NCBI GenBank assembly: GCA_937875885.1
Contig: CALEIO010000173.1
Span: 1 to 10,525, forward strand
Length of the DNA stretch: 10,525 nt
Direction of reading: 5' to 3'
Source: an uncultured Clostridia bacterium
Lineage (GTDB): Bacteria; Bacillota; Clostridia; Oscillospirales; Acutalibacteraceae
Part shown: positions 1-7,057 of the stretch, one piece after another
Layout of the letters: every line of letters starts with the position of its first letter
Numbering within the stretch: position 1 is the first letter of the stretch
Position numbers and translations under genes: made by a program
Notes under the pieces: model-generated
What the model was told of the DNA's origin: nothing
The model's database searches: none
Seen by the model: only the letters and a program-made list of their open reading frames with translations

Positions 1-1
1 T

Positions 2-391
2 GGCTATAGTGTTTATTATGAATCAGCAAGAAACGTTGTAAAGCAGCTTCAGAATGAGCATTTCGGCAAAGCTGATTCCGATTTGGAAGAGGAATTAAGT
101 CGCAATGACTTGATAATAATTGATGACCTTGGAGCAGAGTTCGAAACCCCATTTGCAAATTCAGCCATAAATGAGATTATTGATGAGGTTGTGTCGGTTG
201 AAGACGAGGATGCATACAAAGTGTGCAAGGAGCTTTCTCACACAGAGGGTTTCCTGGTTGGCATATCTTCGGCGGCGGCACTTTATGCGGCAACAGAGCT
301 TGCAAAGCGAGAAGAAAACGTCGGAAAGCTTATTGTGGTGCTTTTGCCCGATACCGGTGAAAGATATCTTTCCACAGGTGTTTTTGACTGA
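2..391 (+). CDS. Chimeric frame: DnaC-like ATPase fragment joined to the cysteine synthase C-terminus (5' partial)
   Basis: The frame is open from base 2 and its start lies outside the window. The first ~58 codons read as a DnaC/IstB-type helicase-loader ATPase core: a GYSVYYESA strand, an NEHFGKAD stretch, then a Walker B LIIIDDLG (about 110-133) followed by [15 protein letters not shown]. From about base 182 the protein becomes the end of cysteine synthase (O-acetylserine sulfhydrylase): [25 protein letters not shown], then the PLP-site segment [12 protein letters not shown] just before the stop. The switch falls at IIDE (176-187), where both families can carry similar residues. Neither half is complete: the loader lacks its sensor and arginine-finger region, and CysK lacks its PLP lysine and N-terminal domain. 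Either activity is therefore unlikely. A microhomology-mediated deletion between two genes or an assembly join would both explain it. Family assignment of each half is firm; the origin of the join is inference. Confidence 0.75.
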   Translation, partial: GYSVYYESARNVVKQLQNEHFGKADSDLEEELSRNDLIIIDDLGAEFETPFANSAINEIIDEVVSVEDEDAYKVCKELSHTEGFLVGISSAAALYAATELAKREENVGKLIVVLLPDTGERYLSTGVFD

Positions 392-437
392 TTGAAAGTG
401 TTTTGTGAATATATAACGTAATAGAATCAGATAGTTT

Positions 438-475
438 GAGGTTTTATCCTTTTGTGCAGGATAAAGCCTCTTTTT
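438..475 (+). terminator. Rho-independent terminator after the CysK-ending frame
   Basis: A 12-bp stem (GAGGTTTTATCC pairing with GGATAAAGCCTC, with one G-U pair) closes a 9-nt loop and is followed by five T. It ends the transcript of the chimeric frame 47 bases after its stop codon. Confidence 0.9.
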
Positions 476-722
476 GTTGGTAGTATAGTTTAATAAGTAT
501 TAACTGTGATAGTAATTATTGTACAATATGCACAATAGACAAGCGCTTTAGTTGAGCAAAAAGTCAAAATTGTGACATCATAGCAATTTTTTGTTGTGTT
601 ATGAAAAACCCTTTGATATAATTATTTATAGTTACTTTTAGTGTTAGGTTTTTTACGATTTACTTCTCGCTTTGAGTACATATATATCCGCCTTTTAATG
701 GCGCGAAAGGAGACAACATATT
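476..722 (+). other. Intergenic region and leader of the EF-G-like gene
   Basis: Together with the terminator, this is a gene-free stretch of 331 bases (392-722). It holds an imperfect inverted repeat at 518-536 (ATTGTAC / GCACAAT around AATAT), the promoter at 594-622, an A/T-rich leader of about 95 nt with a short CGCC/GGCG hairpin near 688-703, and the AAAGGAG ribosome site at 706-712. I see no small ORF with a credible ribosome site and no recognisable riboswitch. Confidence 0.5.
594..622 (+). promoter_or_regulatory. Extended -10 sigma-A-type promoter of the EF-G-like gene
   Basis: A perfect TATAAT (617-622) has the extended -10 TG at 614-615. With a 17-bp spacer the -35 is a weak TTGTGT at 594-599. 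The extended -10 would compensate for the weak -35. The predicted transcript start is near 629. Confidence 0.7.
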
Positions 723-2789
723 ATGAAACAGTACACAGCAGACAAGATTTATAACATTGCGCTTACCGGTCATAGCGGCGCAGGTAAGACTACTCTGACA
801 GAGGCAATGCTGTTTATGACCGGAGTTATCGACCGTATGGGTAAGACAAACGACGGTAATACTGTTACTGACTTTGACCCCGAAGAAATCAAAAGAAAAG
901 TTTCCATTGCTCTTGCGGTTGCTCCCGTAGAGTGGAAGGATTCAAAGATAAATATTCTGGATGCTCCCGGTCTTTATGACTATATGGCAGGTTGTGTTGA
1001 ATCTATTCGTGCAGCTGACTCTGTTGGTATTGTTGTATCCGCAAAAGGCGGTATCAACGTAGGTACAGAGAGAGGCTTTAAGTTTGCAAGAAGAGGTAAG
1101 CGCCCCAGATTCTTTATCATCAATGGTATGTGCGACCCCAACGTAGACTACTACTCACTTATCGATGAGCTGAAAGAAAGATACGGATACAATGTTTGTC
1201 CTGTATTTGTTCCCGTTGTTTCAGGTGGTAAGGCAGAGGCATATATTGACCTTGCAAATCAGAAGGCATACACATACTCCGGCTCCAAAGCTACAGAGGT
1301 TGCAATGCCTGCTTTTGATAAACTGGAAGAGTACACAAATGCAATCAAAGAAGCTGTAGCAGAAACTTCTGAAGCTCTTATGGATAAATTCTTCGGTGGT
1401 GAAGAGTTCACTGCAGAAGAGATGAACGAGGGTATCAAGAACGCTGTTATGTCCGGTGACATTGCTCCCGTATTCTGTGTTGAGGCTATTACACAGGCAG
1501 GTATGGATGTACTCCTGGATGCTATTGTTAAGTACACACCTCCCGCAGCAGTTGTAAGCGCTGAAATCGGTAAGGATGAAAACGGTGAGGACGTAGAAAT
1601 TAAAATCAATGAGGCTGACCCTGCAGTTGCAACAATCTTCAAGACAGTTGCAGACCCCTTCGTTGGCAAACTTTCTTACTTCAAAGTTCTTGCAGGTAAG
1701 ATTTCTGCAGACACACCTCTCGTTAATGCACGTACAGGTGAAGCAGAGAAGATTTCTAAGGTATTCCTTGTAAGAGGTAAGAAGCAGATTGATGCTCCTT
1801 ACATCGGCGCAGGTGATATCGGTGCAATTCCCAAGCTTTCTGACGCTGCAACAGGTGACACACTCTGTTCTCCCAAGAGAGTGGTTACTCTTGCAGGTCC
1901 TCAGTACAACAAGCCTTCTTTCTCTATGGCTATCTTCCCCAAGAAGAGCGGCGAAGAAGACAAGGTTGCACAGGGTATTGCAAGACTTATTGAGGAAGAT
2001 CCCTCCCTCGGCTTCAAGTCTGACAAAGAAACAAAAGAAATGGTTCTCTCCGGTAAGGGTGACCAGCATCTTGATATAGTTGTATGTAAGCTTAAGAGCA
2101 AGTTCAACGTTGAGGTTACTCTCAAGAAACCCAAGGTTGCTTACCGTGAAGCTATCCGCAAGAAGGTTCAGGTACAGGGCAGACACAAGAAGCAGTCCGG
2201 TGGTTCCGGTCAGTTCGGTGACGTTTGGATTGAGTTTGAGCCTTGTGATTGCGCAGATCTTGAGTTTGGAGAGAGAGTTGTTGGCGGCTCTGTTCCCAAG
2301 AACTTCTTCCCTGCAGTTGAAAAGGGTCTGAGAGAAGCAATCCAGAAGGGTCCCCTTGCAGGTTATCCTGTTGTTGGTCTTAAGGCTACACTCTATGATG
2401 GTTCTTACCATCCCGTTGACTCCAACGAAATGGCATTCAAGATGGCAGCAAAGGTTGCTTTCAAGAATGGTATGGCAGTTGCTAACCCCACACTTCTGGA
2501 GCCTGTTGGTTCACTCAAGTGTACAGTTCCCGATGCAAATATGGGCGACATTATGGGTGAGGTTAATAAGCGTCGCGGCAGAGTTCTGGGTATGGAACCC
2601 AGTGAGGATGGTCAGCAGACTGTTGATGCAGAAGTTCCTATGGCAGAGATGCACGACTTCAGTACATACATCCGCCAGGTAACACAGGGTAGAGGACGTT
2701 TCTCCTTTGACTTTGTACGTTACGAGGATGCACCTGCCAATGTGGCACAGAAAGTAATTGAGGCTGCAAAGCAGGAAGCCGAAGACTAA
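723..2789 (+). CDS. EF-G-like translation factor GTPase (EF-G paralogue)
   Basis: The 688-residue protein has the five-domain EF-G layout: GTPase about 8-290, domain II about 298-382, III from about 397, IV about 471-595 with the HKKQSGGSGQFGDVW segment, and V to the end. G1 is GHSGAGKT (16-23), not AHVDAGKT, and switch I reads GNTVTDFDPEE. Both mark the EF-G-like paralogue group rather than canonical fusA, so a true fusA should exist elsewhere. Switch II is DAPGLYDY, lacking the catalytic His of canonical DTPGH; as I recall the family, this is common in the paralogue group. G4 is NGMC (134-137) in place of NKxD, and G5 reads VEA (253-255) rather than SA, so guanine recognition looks weakened. 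ATG 723 follows AAAGGAG (706-712) by ten bases. It appears monocistronic, with its own promoter and terminator. Its role beyond ribosome association is unknown. Confidence 0.92.
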   Translation: MKQYTADKIYNIALTGHSGAGKTTLTEAMLFMTGVIDRMGKTNDGNTVTDFDPEEIKRKVSIALAVAPVEWKDSKINILDAPGLYDYMAGCVESIRAADSVGIVVSAKGGINVGTERGFKFARRGKRPRFFIINGMCDPNVDYYSLIDELKERYGYNVCPVFVPVVSGGKAEAYIDLANQKAYTYSGSKATEVAMPAFDKLEEYTNAIKEAVAETSEALMDKFFGGEEFTAEEMNEGIKNAVMSGDIAPVFCVEAITQAGMDVLLDAIVKYTPPAAVVSAEIGKDENGEDVEIKINEADPAVATIFKTVADPFVGKLSYFKVLAGKISADTPLVNARTGEAEKISKVFLVRGKKQIDAPYIGAGDIGAIPKLSDAATGDTLCSPKRVVTLAGPQYNKPSFSMAIFPKKSGEEDKVAQGIARLIEEDPSLGFKSDKETKEMVLSGKGDQHLDIVVCKLKSKFNVEVTLKKPKVAYREAIRKKVQVQGRHKKQSGGSGQFGDVWIEFEPCDCADLEFGERVVGGSVPKNFFPAVEKGLREAIQKGPLAGYPVVGLKATLYDGSYHPVDSNEMAFKMAAKVAFKNGMAVANPTLLEPVGSLKCTVPDANMGDIMGEVNKRRGRVLGMEPSEDGQQTVDAEVPMAEMHDFSTYIRQVTQGRGRFSFDFVRYEDAPANVAQKVIEAAKQEAED

Positions 2790-2807
2790 ATTAATAACAT
2801 AAAAATT

Positions 2808-2841
2808 AGCCTGTCTGTATATGTTTGCAGACAGGCTTTTT
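2808..2841 (+). terminator. Terminator of the EF-G-like gene
   Basis: A perfect 10-bp stem (AGCCTGTCTG / CAGACAGGCT) with a 10-nt loop is followed by five T. It begins 19 bases after the stop codon. Confidence 0.93.
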
Positions 2842-2861
2842 GTTGCATTCAAGAGGCAATA

Positions 2862-2894
2862 TAAAACCCCACCCGATAAAGTAAGGTGGGGTTT
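2862..2894 (-). terminator. Terminator of the LRR-dockerin gene
   Basis: A perfect 10-bp stem (AAACCCCACC / GGTGGGGTTT) is followed on the minus strand by a T-rich TTTTATATT run. It sits just past the stop of the minus-strand LRR gene and back to back with the EF-G-like gene's terminator, insulating the two convergent units. Confidence 0.85.
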
Positions 2895-2913
2895 GTGTAT
2901 AAATTCAAGTTGA

Positions 2914-4107
2914 TCAGATAACGATACCTGCAATAAACTTCTGTACAGCTGTGGAATCTTTAACAGTGATTTTCATATCGCCATCAAAGTCAGCCAGAAT
3001 AATGGACTGTGGAGAAAGTGTAATCAGGTCTGCAATGTGCTTCTGAATTGAAGTTGCATCCTTGATATTGATTTTGCGGTCCATATTAACATCGCCCATT
3101 TCATAGTCTGTGGGGATGTCGGGGAGTGTGGGAGTTGTAGGCTCGGACACCTCATCATCCATTAATGAAACTTCAAAATCATATTTATCAGCATATTTGT
3201 ATGCTTCAGAGTCCTTGTAGCATCTGATTTTGATGTAATCAAAGGGCTCATATTCCACAAGGTAGTCGGTAAAACCGATTGAGTAGTCTTCGATGCTTGT
3301 AACGGAAGCGGGGATAGTGATTATCTCGATAGGACAAGCATCAAATGCACCTGCTTTGATTTCTTTTACACCATCCATAAGTGTAACTTCTGTGAGGTTT
3401 GTGCAGTCTTTGAATGAATATTCGGAAATGGTATTTACACCGCCGGGGATTGTCAGGGATTTGATATCGTAGCACTGAATAAATGCCAGAGATTTGATTT
3501 CTTTGAGATTCTCGGGGAAGTTGATATCTGAAAGCTTTGTGTAAGCAAATGCATATTCATCGATGGTTTTGAGGGTAGAGGGGAACTCAGCTTTTGCCAG
3601 AGCGAAGCAGCTCTGGAATGCGCTTACGTCAATGTAGGTTACACCTTCGGGAATAACAACCTCTGTAAGTCTTGAGCAGTTGGAGAAACAGTTGTTGCTG
3701 ATTTTTGTTGTATTGGCAGAAAGAGTTAAATCTTTCAGATAAATACAATATGAAAAAGCAGATGTGCCGATTGTCTTTACAGAATCGGGAATATCAATTG
3801 AAGTGATGTATGAGCCTGCAAATGCTTTTGTGCCTATATCGGTGATTGTATCGGGAAGGGTGACTTTTTTGATTTTTGTATTCTGATAAAAAGCCTGGTT
3901 GCCAATGGAAACAACGGTGAGTCCGTCCAGCTTGGAGGGAATGGTAACATCGCCACCTTCACCTGTGTACTTTACGATTTCAGCAGTTGTGCTTGTAAGA
4001 GCTTTGATAGTGAAGTCCTTGTCAGCAGCAAAAACTGTGCCTGCAGAGAATGCACAACAAGTCAACAGAAGTGCAAAAACCGTAAATAATGATATAAGTT
4101 TTTTCAT
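2914..4107 (-). CDS. Secreted BspA-like leucine-rich repeat protein with C-terminal dockerin
   Basis: This 397-residue protein begins with a classical signal peptide (MKKLISLF, a hydrophobic stretch, probable cleavage after TVFA near residue 27). About ten BspA/TpLRR-type (LRR_5) repeats of 22-23 residues follow, each on the pattern LTxVxIPxxVxxIgxxAFxxC, to about residue 290. They end in the usual KDSEAYKYADKY cap. A short Thr/Pro linker (about 317-333) leads to a type-I-like dockerin (335-397). Its two F-hand calcium loops are D339-N341-D343-D350 and D373-D375-D377-D384, each followed by a helix. Dockerins bind cohesins, so the LRR domain is probably displayed through a scaffoldin or other cohesin protein at the cell surface. 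The LRR ligand is unknown. No other cellulosomal gene lies in the window. ATG 4107 is preceded on the minus strand by AGGATG seven bases away. Confidence 0.93.
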   Translation of the reverse strand: MKKLISLFTVFALLLTCCAFSAGTVFAADKDFTIKALTSTTAEIVKYTGEGGDVTIPSKLDGLTVVSIGNQAFYQNTKIKKVTLPDTITDIGTKAFAGSYITSIDIPDSVKTIGTSAFSYCIYLKDLTLSANTTKISNNCFSNCSRLTEVVIPEGVTYIDVSAFQSCFALAKAEFPSTLKTIDEYAFAYTKLSDINFPENLKEIKSLAFIQCYDIKSLTIPGGVNTISEYSFKDCTNLTEVTLMDGVKEIKAGAFDACPIEIITIPASVTSIEDYSIGFTDYLVEYEPFDYIKIRCYKDSEAYKYADKYDFEVSLMDDEVSEPTTPTLPDIPTDYEMGDVNMDRKINIKDATSIQKHIADLITLSPQSIILADFDGDMKITVKDSTAVQKFIAGIVI

Positions 4108-4138
4108 ATTAACACATCCTAAGATTTATAATATATAT

Positions 4139-4167
4139 AGTATAATATATATATTATTTTTCGTCAA
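4139..4167 (-). promoter_or_regulatory. Promoter of the LRR-dockerin gene
   Basis: On the minus strand TTGACG (4167-4162), a 17-bp AT-only spacer and TATACT (4144-4139) give a near-consensus sigma-A site. The predicted start near 4132 leaves a leader of about 25 nt. Confidence 0.8.
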
Positions 4168-4212
4168 TGAAGTTCTTGTGAAAAAAAGTTGATACCGATG
4201 AGTCAGGATGTA

Positions 4213-4241
4213 TTGTAAAAAATATAAAATAGTGTTAAAAT
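4213..4241 (+). promoter_or_regulatory. Distal promoter candidate for the AI-2E family gene
   Basis: TTGTAA (4213-4218), 17 bp, then TAAAAT (4236-4241) with an extended -10 TG at 4233-4234. It lies upstream of a second site with the same TTGTAA-N17 layout. Confidence 0.5.
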
Positions 4242-4258
4242 ATTTACAATTAATTCAT

Positions 4259-4287
4259 TTGTAATTTTCAGGAATTTTTTATATACT
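4259..4287 (+). promoter_or_regulatory. Proximal promoter candidate for the AI-2E family gene
   Basis: TTGTAA (4259-4264), 17 bp, then TATACT (4282-4287). The predicted start is near 4294, giving a leader of about 74 nt before the TTG start at 4368. Confidence 0.6.
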
Positions 4288-4353
4288 TAATATAGAAAGG
4301 TTGCTCTGTGGGCAAAGACGTATGATTTGTATTTTTCTTGGATATTAATCGGG

Positions 4354-4361
4354 AAGGCGGG
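4354..4361 (+). promoter_or_regulatory. Ribosome binding site that sets the TTG start at 4368
   Basis: AAGGCGGG differs from AAGGAGGG by one base and lies six bases before TTG 4368. The alternative in-frame TTG at 4338 has only a T-rich stretch upstream, so 4368 is preferred. Confidence 0.7.
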
Positions 4362-4367
4362 ATAATA

Positions 4368-5504
4368 TTGACAACTGAAAAGAAAAGAAAAGTCATAATT
4401 GATGTGTTGTTTCTGGCGGTTGTGGCGTTGGTTATATATTTTCTGATGAAATATGTAGCAGTGTGGACACTACCTTTCATTATAGGTGTGTTGGTTGCCA
4501 TAATTTTGCAGAAGCCGGTTGATTTTCTCACAAAAAAAACAAAACTACCCAGGACATTCTGGTCTATCTTGCTGGTAATTCTGGTGTTGTGCTTCTTGTT
4601 TGCTGTGTTGGGTATTCTTGTGTGGCGACTTGTTGCAGAAGCAGAAGGCTTTGTAGCCTGGCTGACGAATCTTGTGCCTGACATCAAACAGACTTTCAAC
4701 GATACTTCAACCTGGTTTGATAATGTTATTTCTATGCTTCCTGCAGAAATCGGAACTGCAATCCAGGATGCACCCGGAACAATTATCGAGTCTGTGGCAA
4801 AGTTTCTTGGCGGCTTTGTTACCAGTTTTGCTAAAGCGTTTATTACCCAGGGTTCGGGTCTGCTTATTTCTGTTATATTTTCTGTGGTTGCTTCTTGTTA
4901 CATTACCAAGGACTACAAAAAGATTGCAGGCTTTATACTCAATCAGATGAACGATAAAAACAAAAAAATCGTTACAAATGCAAAGAAACTCTTTGTGACC
5001 AATATCCTCAAGATGTTACGCGGATATATCATTATTATGTTCATCACCTGTATGGAGCTGTTCATCGGCATGACCGTGCTCAAGATAAATTATGCAGGTG
5101 TGCTGGCTGTGTTTGTTGCATTGCTTGATATTCTTCCTGTTGTGGGTACAGGCTTTGTGCTGATTCCCTGGGGACTTATTTCAATGATTATGGGTAATGT
5201 ATGGACAGGAGTAGGACTCCTTGTGCTTTATATTACAATTATTATTATCAGAAACATAATCGAGCCCAGAATCATTGGCCAGCAGGTAGGACTTCCTCCC
5301 ATTGTAACTTTGATTGCAATGTATGTGGGTCTTAAGACTTTTGGTGTTGTGGGAATGATGCTTACTCCTGTGGTAGTTATTATTCTTGTGAAACTTCAGG
5401 AGACAAACATCATTAACCTCTGGACTCCCCTTGAAAAGACCGATGCAGACCTTGCGGCCGGTGGCAAAAAGAAATGCTTTGGATTTTTAAGAAAGAAAAA
5501 ATAA
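4368..5504 (+). CDS. AI-2E family transporter (PF01594-type, YtvI-like) membrane protein
   Basis: With the TTG 4368 start the protein has 378 residues, normal for the AI-2E family; starting at TTG 4338 adds ten residues without a ribosome site. Two hydrophobic helices lie near residues 9-45 and a third near 61-85. A polar loop of about 70-80 residues follows, and then a hydrophobic C-terminal half. This half holds the family's most conserved element, LLDILPVVGTG, and the EPRIIGQQVGLPP motif before the last helices. The tail is strongly basic (KKKCFGFLRKKK). Some members export autoinducer-2 (TqsA) or act as ion antiporters, and YtvI is a sporulation membrane protein. Residues alone do not separate these. 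luxS lies 1.5 kb downstream in a different transcription unit. It is monocistronic, between tandem promoters and a bidirectional terminator. Family call is confident; the substrate is unknown. Confidence 0.88.
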   Translation: MTTEKKRKVIIDVLFLAVVALVIYFLMKYVAVWTLPFIIGVLVAIILQKPVDFLTKKTKLPRTFWSILLVILVLCFLFAVLGILVWRLVAEAEGFVAWLTNLVPDIKQTFNDTSTWFDNVISMLPAEIGTAIQDAPGTIIESVAKFLGGFVTSFAKAFITQGSGLLISVIFSVVASCYITKDYKKIAGFILNQMNDKNKKIVTNAKKLFVTNILKMLRGYIIIMFITCMELFIGMTVLKINYAGVLAVFVALLDILPVVGTGFVLIPWGLISMIMGNVWTGVGLLVLYITIIIIRNIIEPRIIGQQVGLPPIVTLIAMYVGLKTFGVVGMMLTPVVVIILVKLQETNIINLWTPLEKTDADLAAGGKKKCFGFLRKKK

Positions 5505-5512
5505 ATATAAAT

Positions 5513-5552
5513 AAAAAAAAGAACCGTTCTGTTTTATCTGAACGGTTCTTTT
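5513..5552. terminator. Bidirectional terminator between the AI-2E gene and the 80-residue gene
   Basis: GAACCGTTC / GAACGGTTC with a 10-nt loop is extended by A-T pairs and flanked by eight A on the left and four T on the right. It therefore terminates the plus-strand AI-2E gene and, with an even better T-run, the minus-strand gene at 5598-5840. Confidence 0.9.
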
Positions 5553-5597
5553 ATGTTTGTACGGTATTTGTTTGATGACGATTTTGATTGAGTGTAG

Positions 5598-5840
5598 TTA
5601 TCTTGTGTTTTCTACAGTAAGACGGACTACAGCTTTCAATCTTTGCAGGGGAGTTTCATCTGATGTGTTGTCATAAGTAAGCATTCTGGGCGGAATACAG
5701 GATGCACTGCACAGGGTCTGCATTCGCATATCTATGTTTTCTGCTCTGACAAACTCGAAAATCTCGGAAATCGTGGTGCAGGAATCGATTCTTGCTAGTA
5801 ATTCTGCTTTTGTGATTGTGTGATTATTTTCGTTGCACAT
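5598..5840 (-). CDS. Uncharacterised 80-residue protein
   Basis: I do not recognise this family. It looks real because ATG 5840 follows an optimal AAGGAGGG (minus strand, 5855-5848) by seven bases, a near-consensus promoter lies upstream and a strong terminator downstream. The protein (MCNENNHTITKAELL...) has no signal peptide or membrane segment, so it is probably cytosolic. It is predicted mostly helical in the first half (AELLARID, ISEIFEFVRAENID), with a SASCIPP segment mid-way and a basic helix LQRLKAVVRLTV near the end. Four cysteines (2, 17, 44, 48) are not arranged as a standard zinc site. It is transcribed away from the muramidase-luxS operon. A small regulator or adaptor is possible, but nothing in the sequence demonstrates it. 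Confidence 0.75.
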   Translation of the reverse strand: MCNENNHTITKAELLARIDSCTTISEIFEFVRAENIDMRMQTLCSASCIPPRMLTYDNTSDETPLQRLKAVVRLTVENTR

Positions 5841-5878
5841 TCTGTATCCCTCCTTTGCGTCAAATTTTCCTGATTTTA

Positions 5879-5907
5879 ATTATACAACCAATAAATTCTT
5901 ATTTCAA
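5879..5907 (-). promoter_or_regulatory. Promoter of the 80-residue gene
   Basis: On the minus strand TTGAAA (5907-5902), 17 bp, then a perfect TATAAT (5884-5879). The start is predicted near 5872. It is back to back with the muramidase promoter, whose -35 begins 27 bases away. Confidence 0.85.
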
Positions 5908-5933
5908 TACCTGACAAATAACACCATAAAATA

Positions 5934-5962
5934 TTTACACTTTATTGTTTTTGTGCTATTCT
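5934..5962 (+). promoter_or_regulatory. Promoter of the muramidase-luxS operon
   Basis: TTTACA (5934-5939), 17 bp, TATTCT (5957-5962) with an extended -10 TG at 5954-5955. The start is predicted near 5969. Confidence 0.7.
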
Positions 5963-5996
5963 ATACCTGTTACGAATAAATTTGTTTTTTTAGATG

Positions 5997-6000
5997 AAGG
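5997..6000 (+). promoter_or_regulatory. Ribosome site favouring the muramidase start at ATG 6009
   Basis: AAGG lies eight bases before ATG 6009, whereas ATG 5994 is preceded only by a T-run. The upstream ATG would itself contain this site, so the shorter protein is preferred. Confidence 0.5.
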
Positions 6001-6008
6001 TACAGAAT

Positions 6009-7046
6009 ATGAACGAAGAAAGAATTAATATTGAAAATAGCGAAGAAGTTTCAGAGCGTAGGCAAAAAGAAAAACACCATAAAAAACTGAATTATGTTGA
6101 AATGATCAGATTGGTCAGACAGAAAGCGGCCAAGGTGAGTGACTTGTTGGTTGTTTTGTGTGTTGTGCTGGTTGTGCTTTTTGTTGTACAGATTGTGCAA
6201 GTGGGCAGATTATCTGCAGAGCTTTCTGAAATGCGTGATATTCATCAGGCAATCTATGATAAGTCCCAGACCATAGAGGTGGCAGGGGAGTCGGACAGAA
6301 TCAGAGAAGATCATTATTCTTTGGGTGAGGTTGCTATTCCTGCCTTGCAGGGAGTGCCTGTCAGCAAATATAAAGATGAGAATTTTTCTGTGGATGAAAA
6401 AGGCTTTCTCCATTATTACCAGGACGGAGAGCTGTGCTCCTATGTGGGAATAGATGTGTCTGCGCATAACGGTGACATCGATTGGAATAAAGTTAAAGCC
6501 GATGGCGTAGACTTTGTTATGTTGAGAATCGGTGGCCGAGGATATGGCTCCGAAGGTGTGATTTATGAGGACTCATATTTTTTGAGTAACTTAAGAAATG
6601 CCAAAAAAGCAGGCCTTTATGTGGGTGCTTACTTTTTCTCCCAGGCCGTGAATGCAGAAGAAGCAAGAGAAGAGGCTTTGTACTGCATATCCGTACTGGG
6701 TGGAGAGAAACTGGATTATCCGCTGGCTTTTGACTGGGAGATTATTGAGGGTGATGACGCCCGTACAGATGGAACTACGCCCAGGGCTCTCACCGGTGCA
6801 GCAAGAGCTTTTTGCGACACGGTGAAAGATGCAGGATATATGCCTTGCTTATATACAGGCTCAACTCTTGCATACTATAAATATGATCTGGCGCAGCTTT
6901 CAGATGTGGATATCTGGTACGCCTTTTACAACGATAGCCCGGATATGTATTATAACTATATGATATGCCAATATTCCTGCACAGGCCGTGTTGACGGCAT
7001 TACAGGTGATGTTGACCTGAATATATGCTTCAAAAACTATAAGTGA
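6009..7046 (+). CDS. Membrane-anchored GH25 muramidase (lysozyme)
   Basis: From ATG 6009 the protein has 345 residues; ATG 5994 would add five. It begins with a charged cytosolic segment of about 45 residues, then one transmembrane helix (about 46-64, Val/Leu-rich). A helical linker follows, and then a GH25 (Cellosyl-type) domain from about 146 to the end. GH25 enzymes cleave the beta-1,4 bond between N-acetylmuramic acid and N-acetylglucosamine. The signature strand YVGIDVSAHNGDIDW carries Asp149, and FDWE supplies Asp242 and the likely catalytic Glu244, so the enzyme should be active. The domain ends with QYSCTGRVDGITGDVDLN, the usual closing strand. With no cleavable signal peptide it should stay anchored outside the membrane and act on nearby wall. 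It is the first gene of an operon with luxS: its TGA stop overlaps the luxS ribosome site. Confidence 0.92.
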   Translation: MNEERINIENSEEVSERRQKEKHHKKLNYVEMIRLVRQKAAKVSDLLVVLCVVLVVLFVVQIVQVGRLSAELSEMRDIHQAIYDKSQTIEVAGESDRIREDHYSLGEVAIPALQGVPVSKYKDENFSVDEKGFLHYYQDGELCSYVGIDVSAHNGDIDWNKVKADGVDFVMLRIGGRGYGSEGVIYEDSYFLSNLRNAKKAGLYVGAYFFSQAVNAEEAREEALYCISVLGGEKLDYPLAFDWEIIEGDDARTDGTTPRALTGAARAFCDTVKDAGYMPCLYTGSTLAYYKYDLAQLSDVDIWYAFYNDSPDMYYNYMICQYSCTGRVDGITGDVDLNICFKNYK

Positions 7047-7057
7047 GGTAAATAAAT

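Noticed and set aside
518..536. Imperfect inverted repeat ATTGTAC / GCACAAT as a Rex or other operator
   Set aside because: The arms are short with a mismatch, it is 58 bases upstream of the nearest promoter, and it does not match the Rex consensus spacing.
688..703. Riboswitch or structured leader upstream of the EF-G-like gene
   Set aside because: Only a 4-bp CGCC/GGCG stem is visible; nothing matches a known riboswitch core.
1221..2411. 396-residue minus-strand frame inside the EF-G-like gene
   Set aside because: It is an antisense shadow produced by the biased codon use of the real gene. It has no family resemblance, is cysteine-rich in an unnatural way and lacks a promoter and ribosome site.
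4322..4348. Short leader peptide (MICIFLGY) before the AI-2E family gene
   Set aside because: No ribosome site at a usable distance and no attenuator-like hairpins around it.
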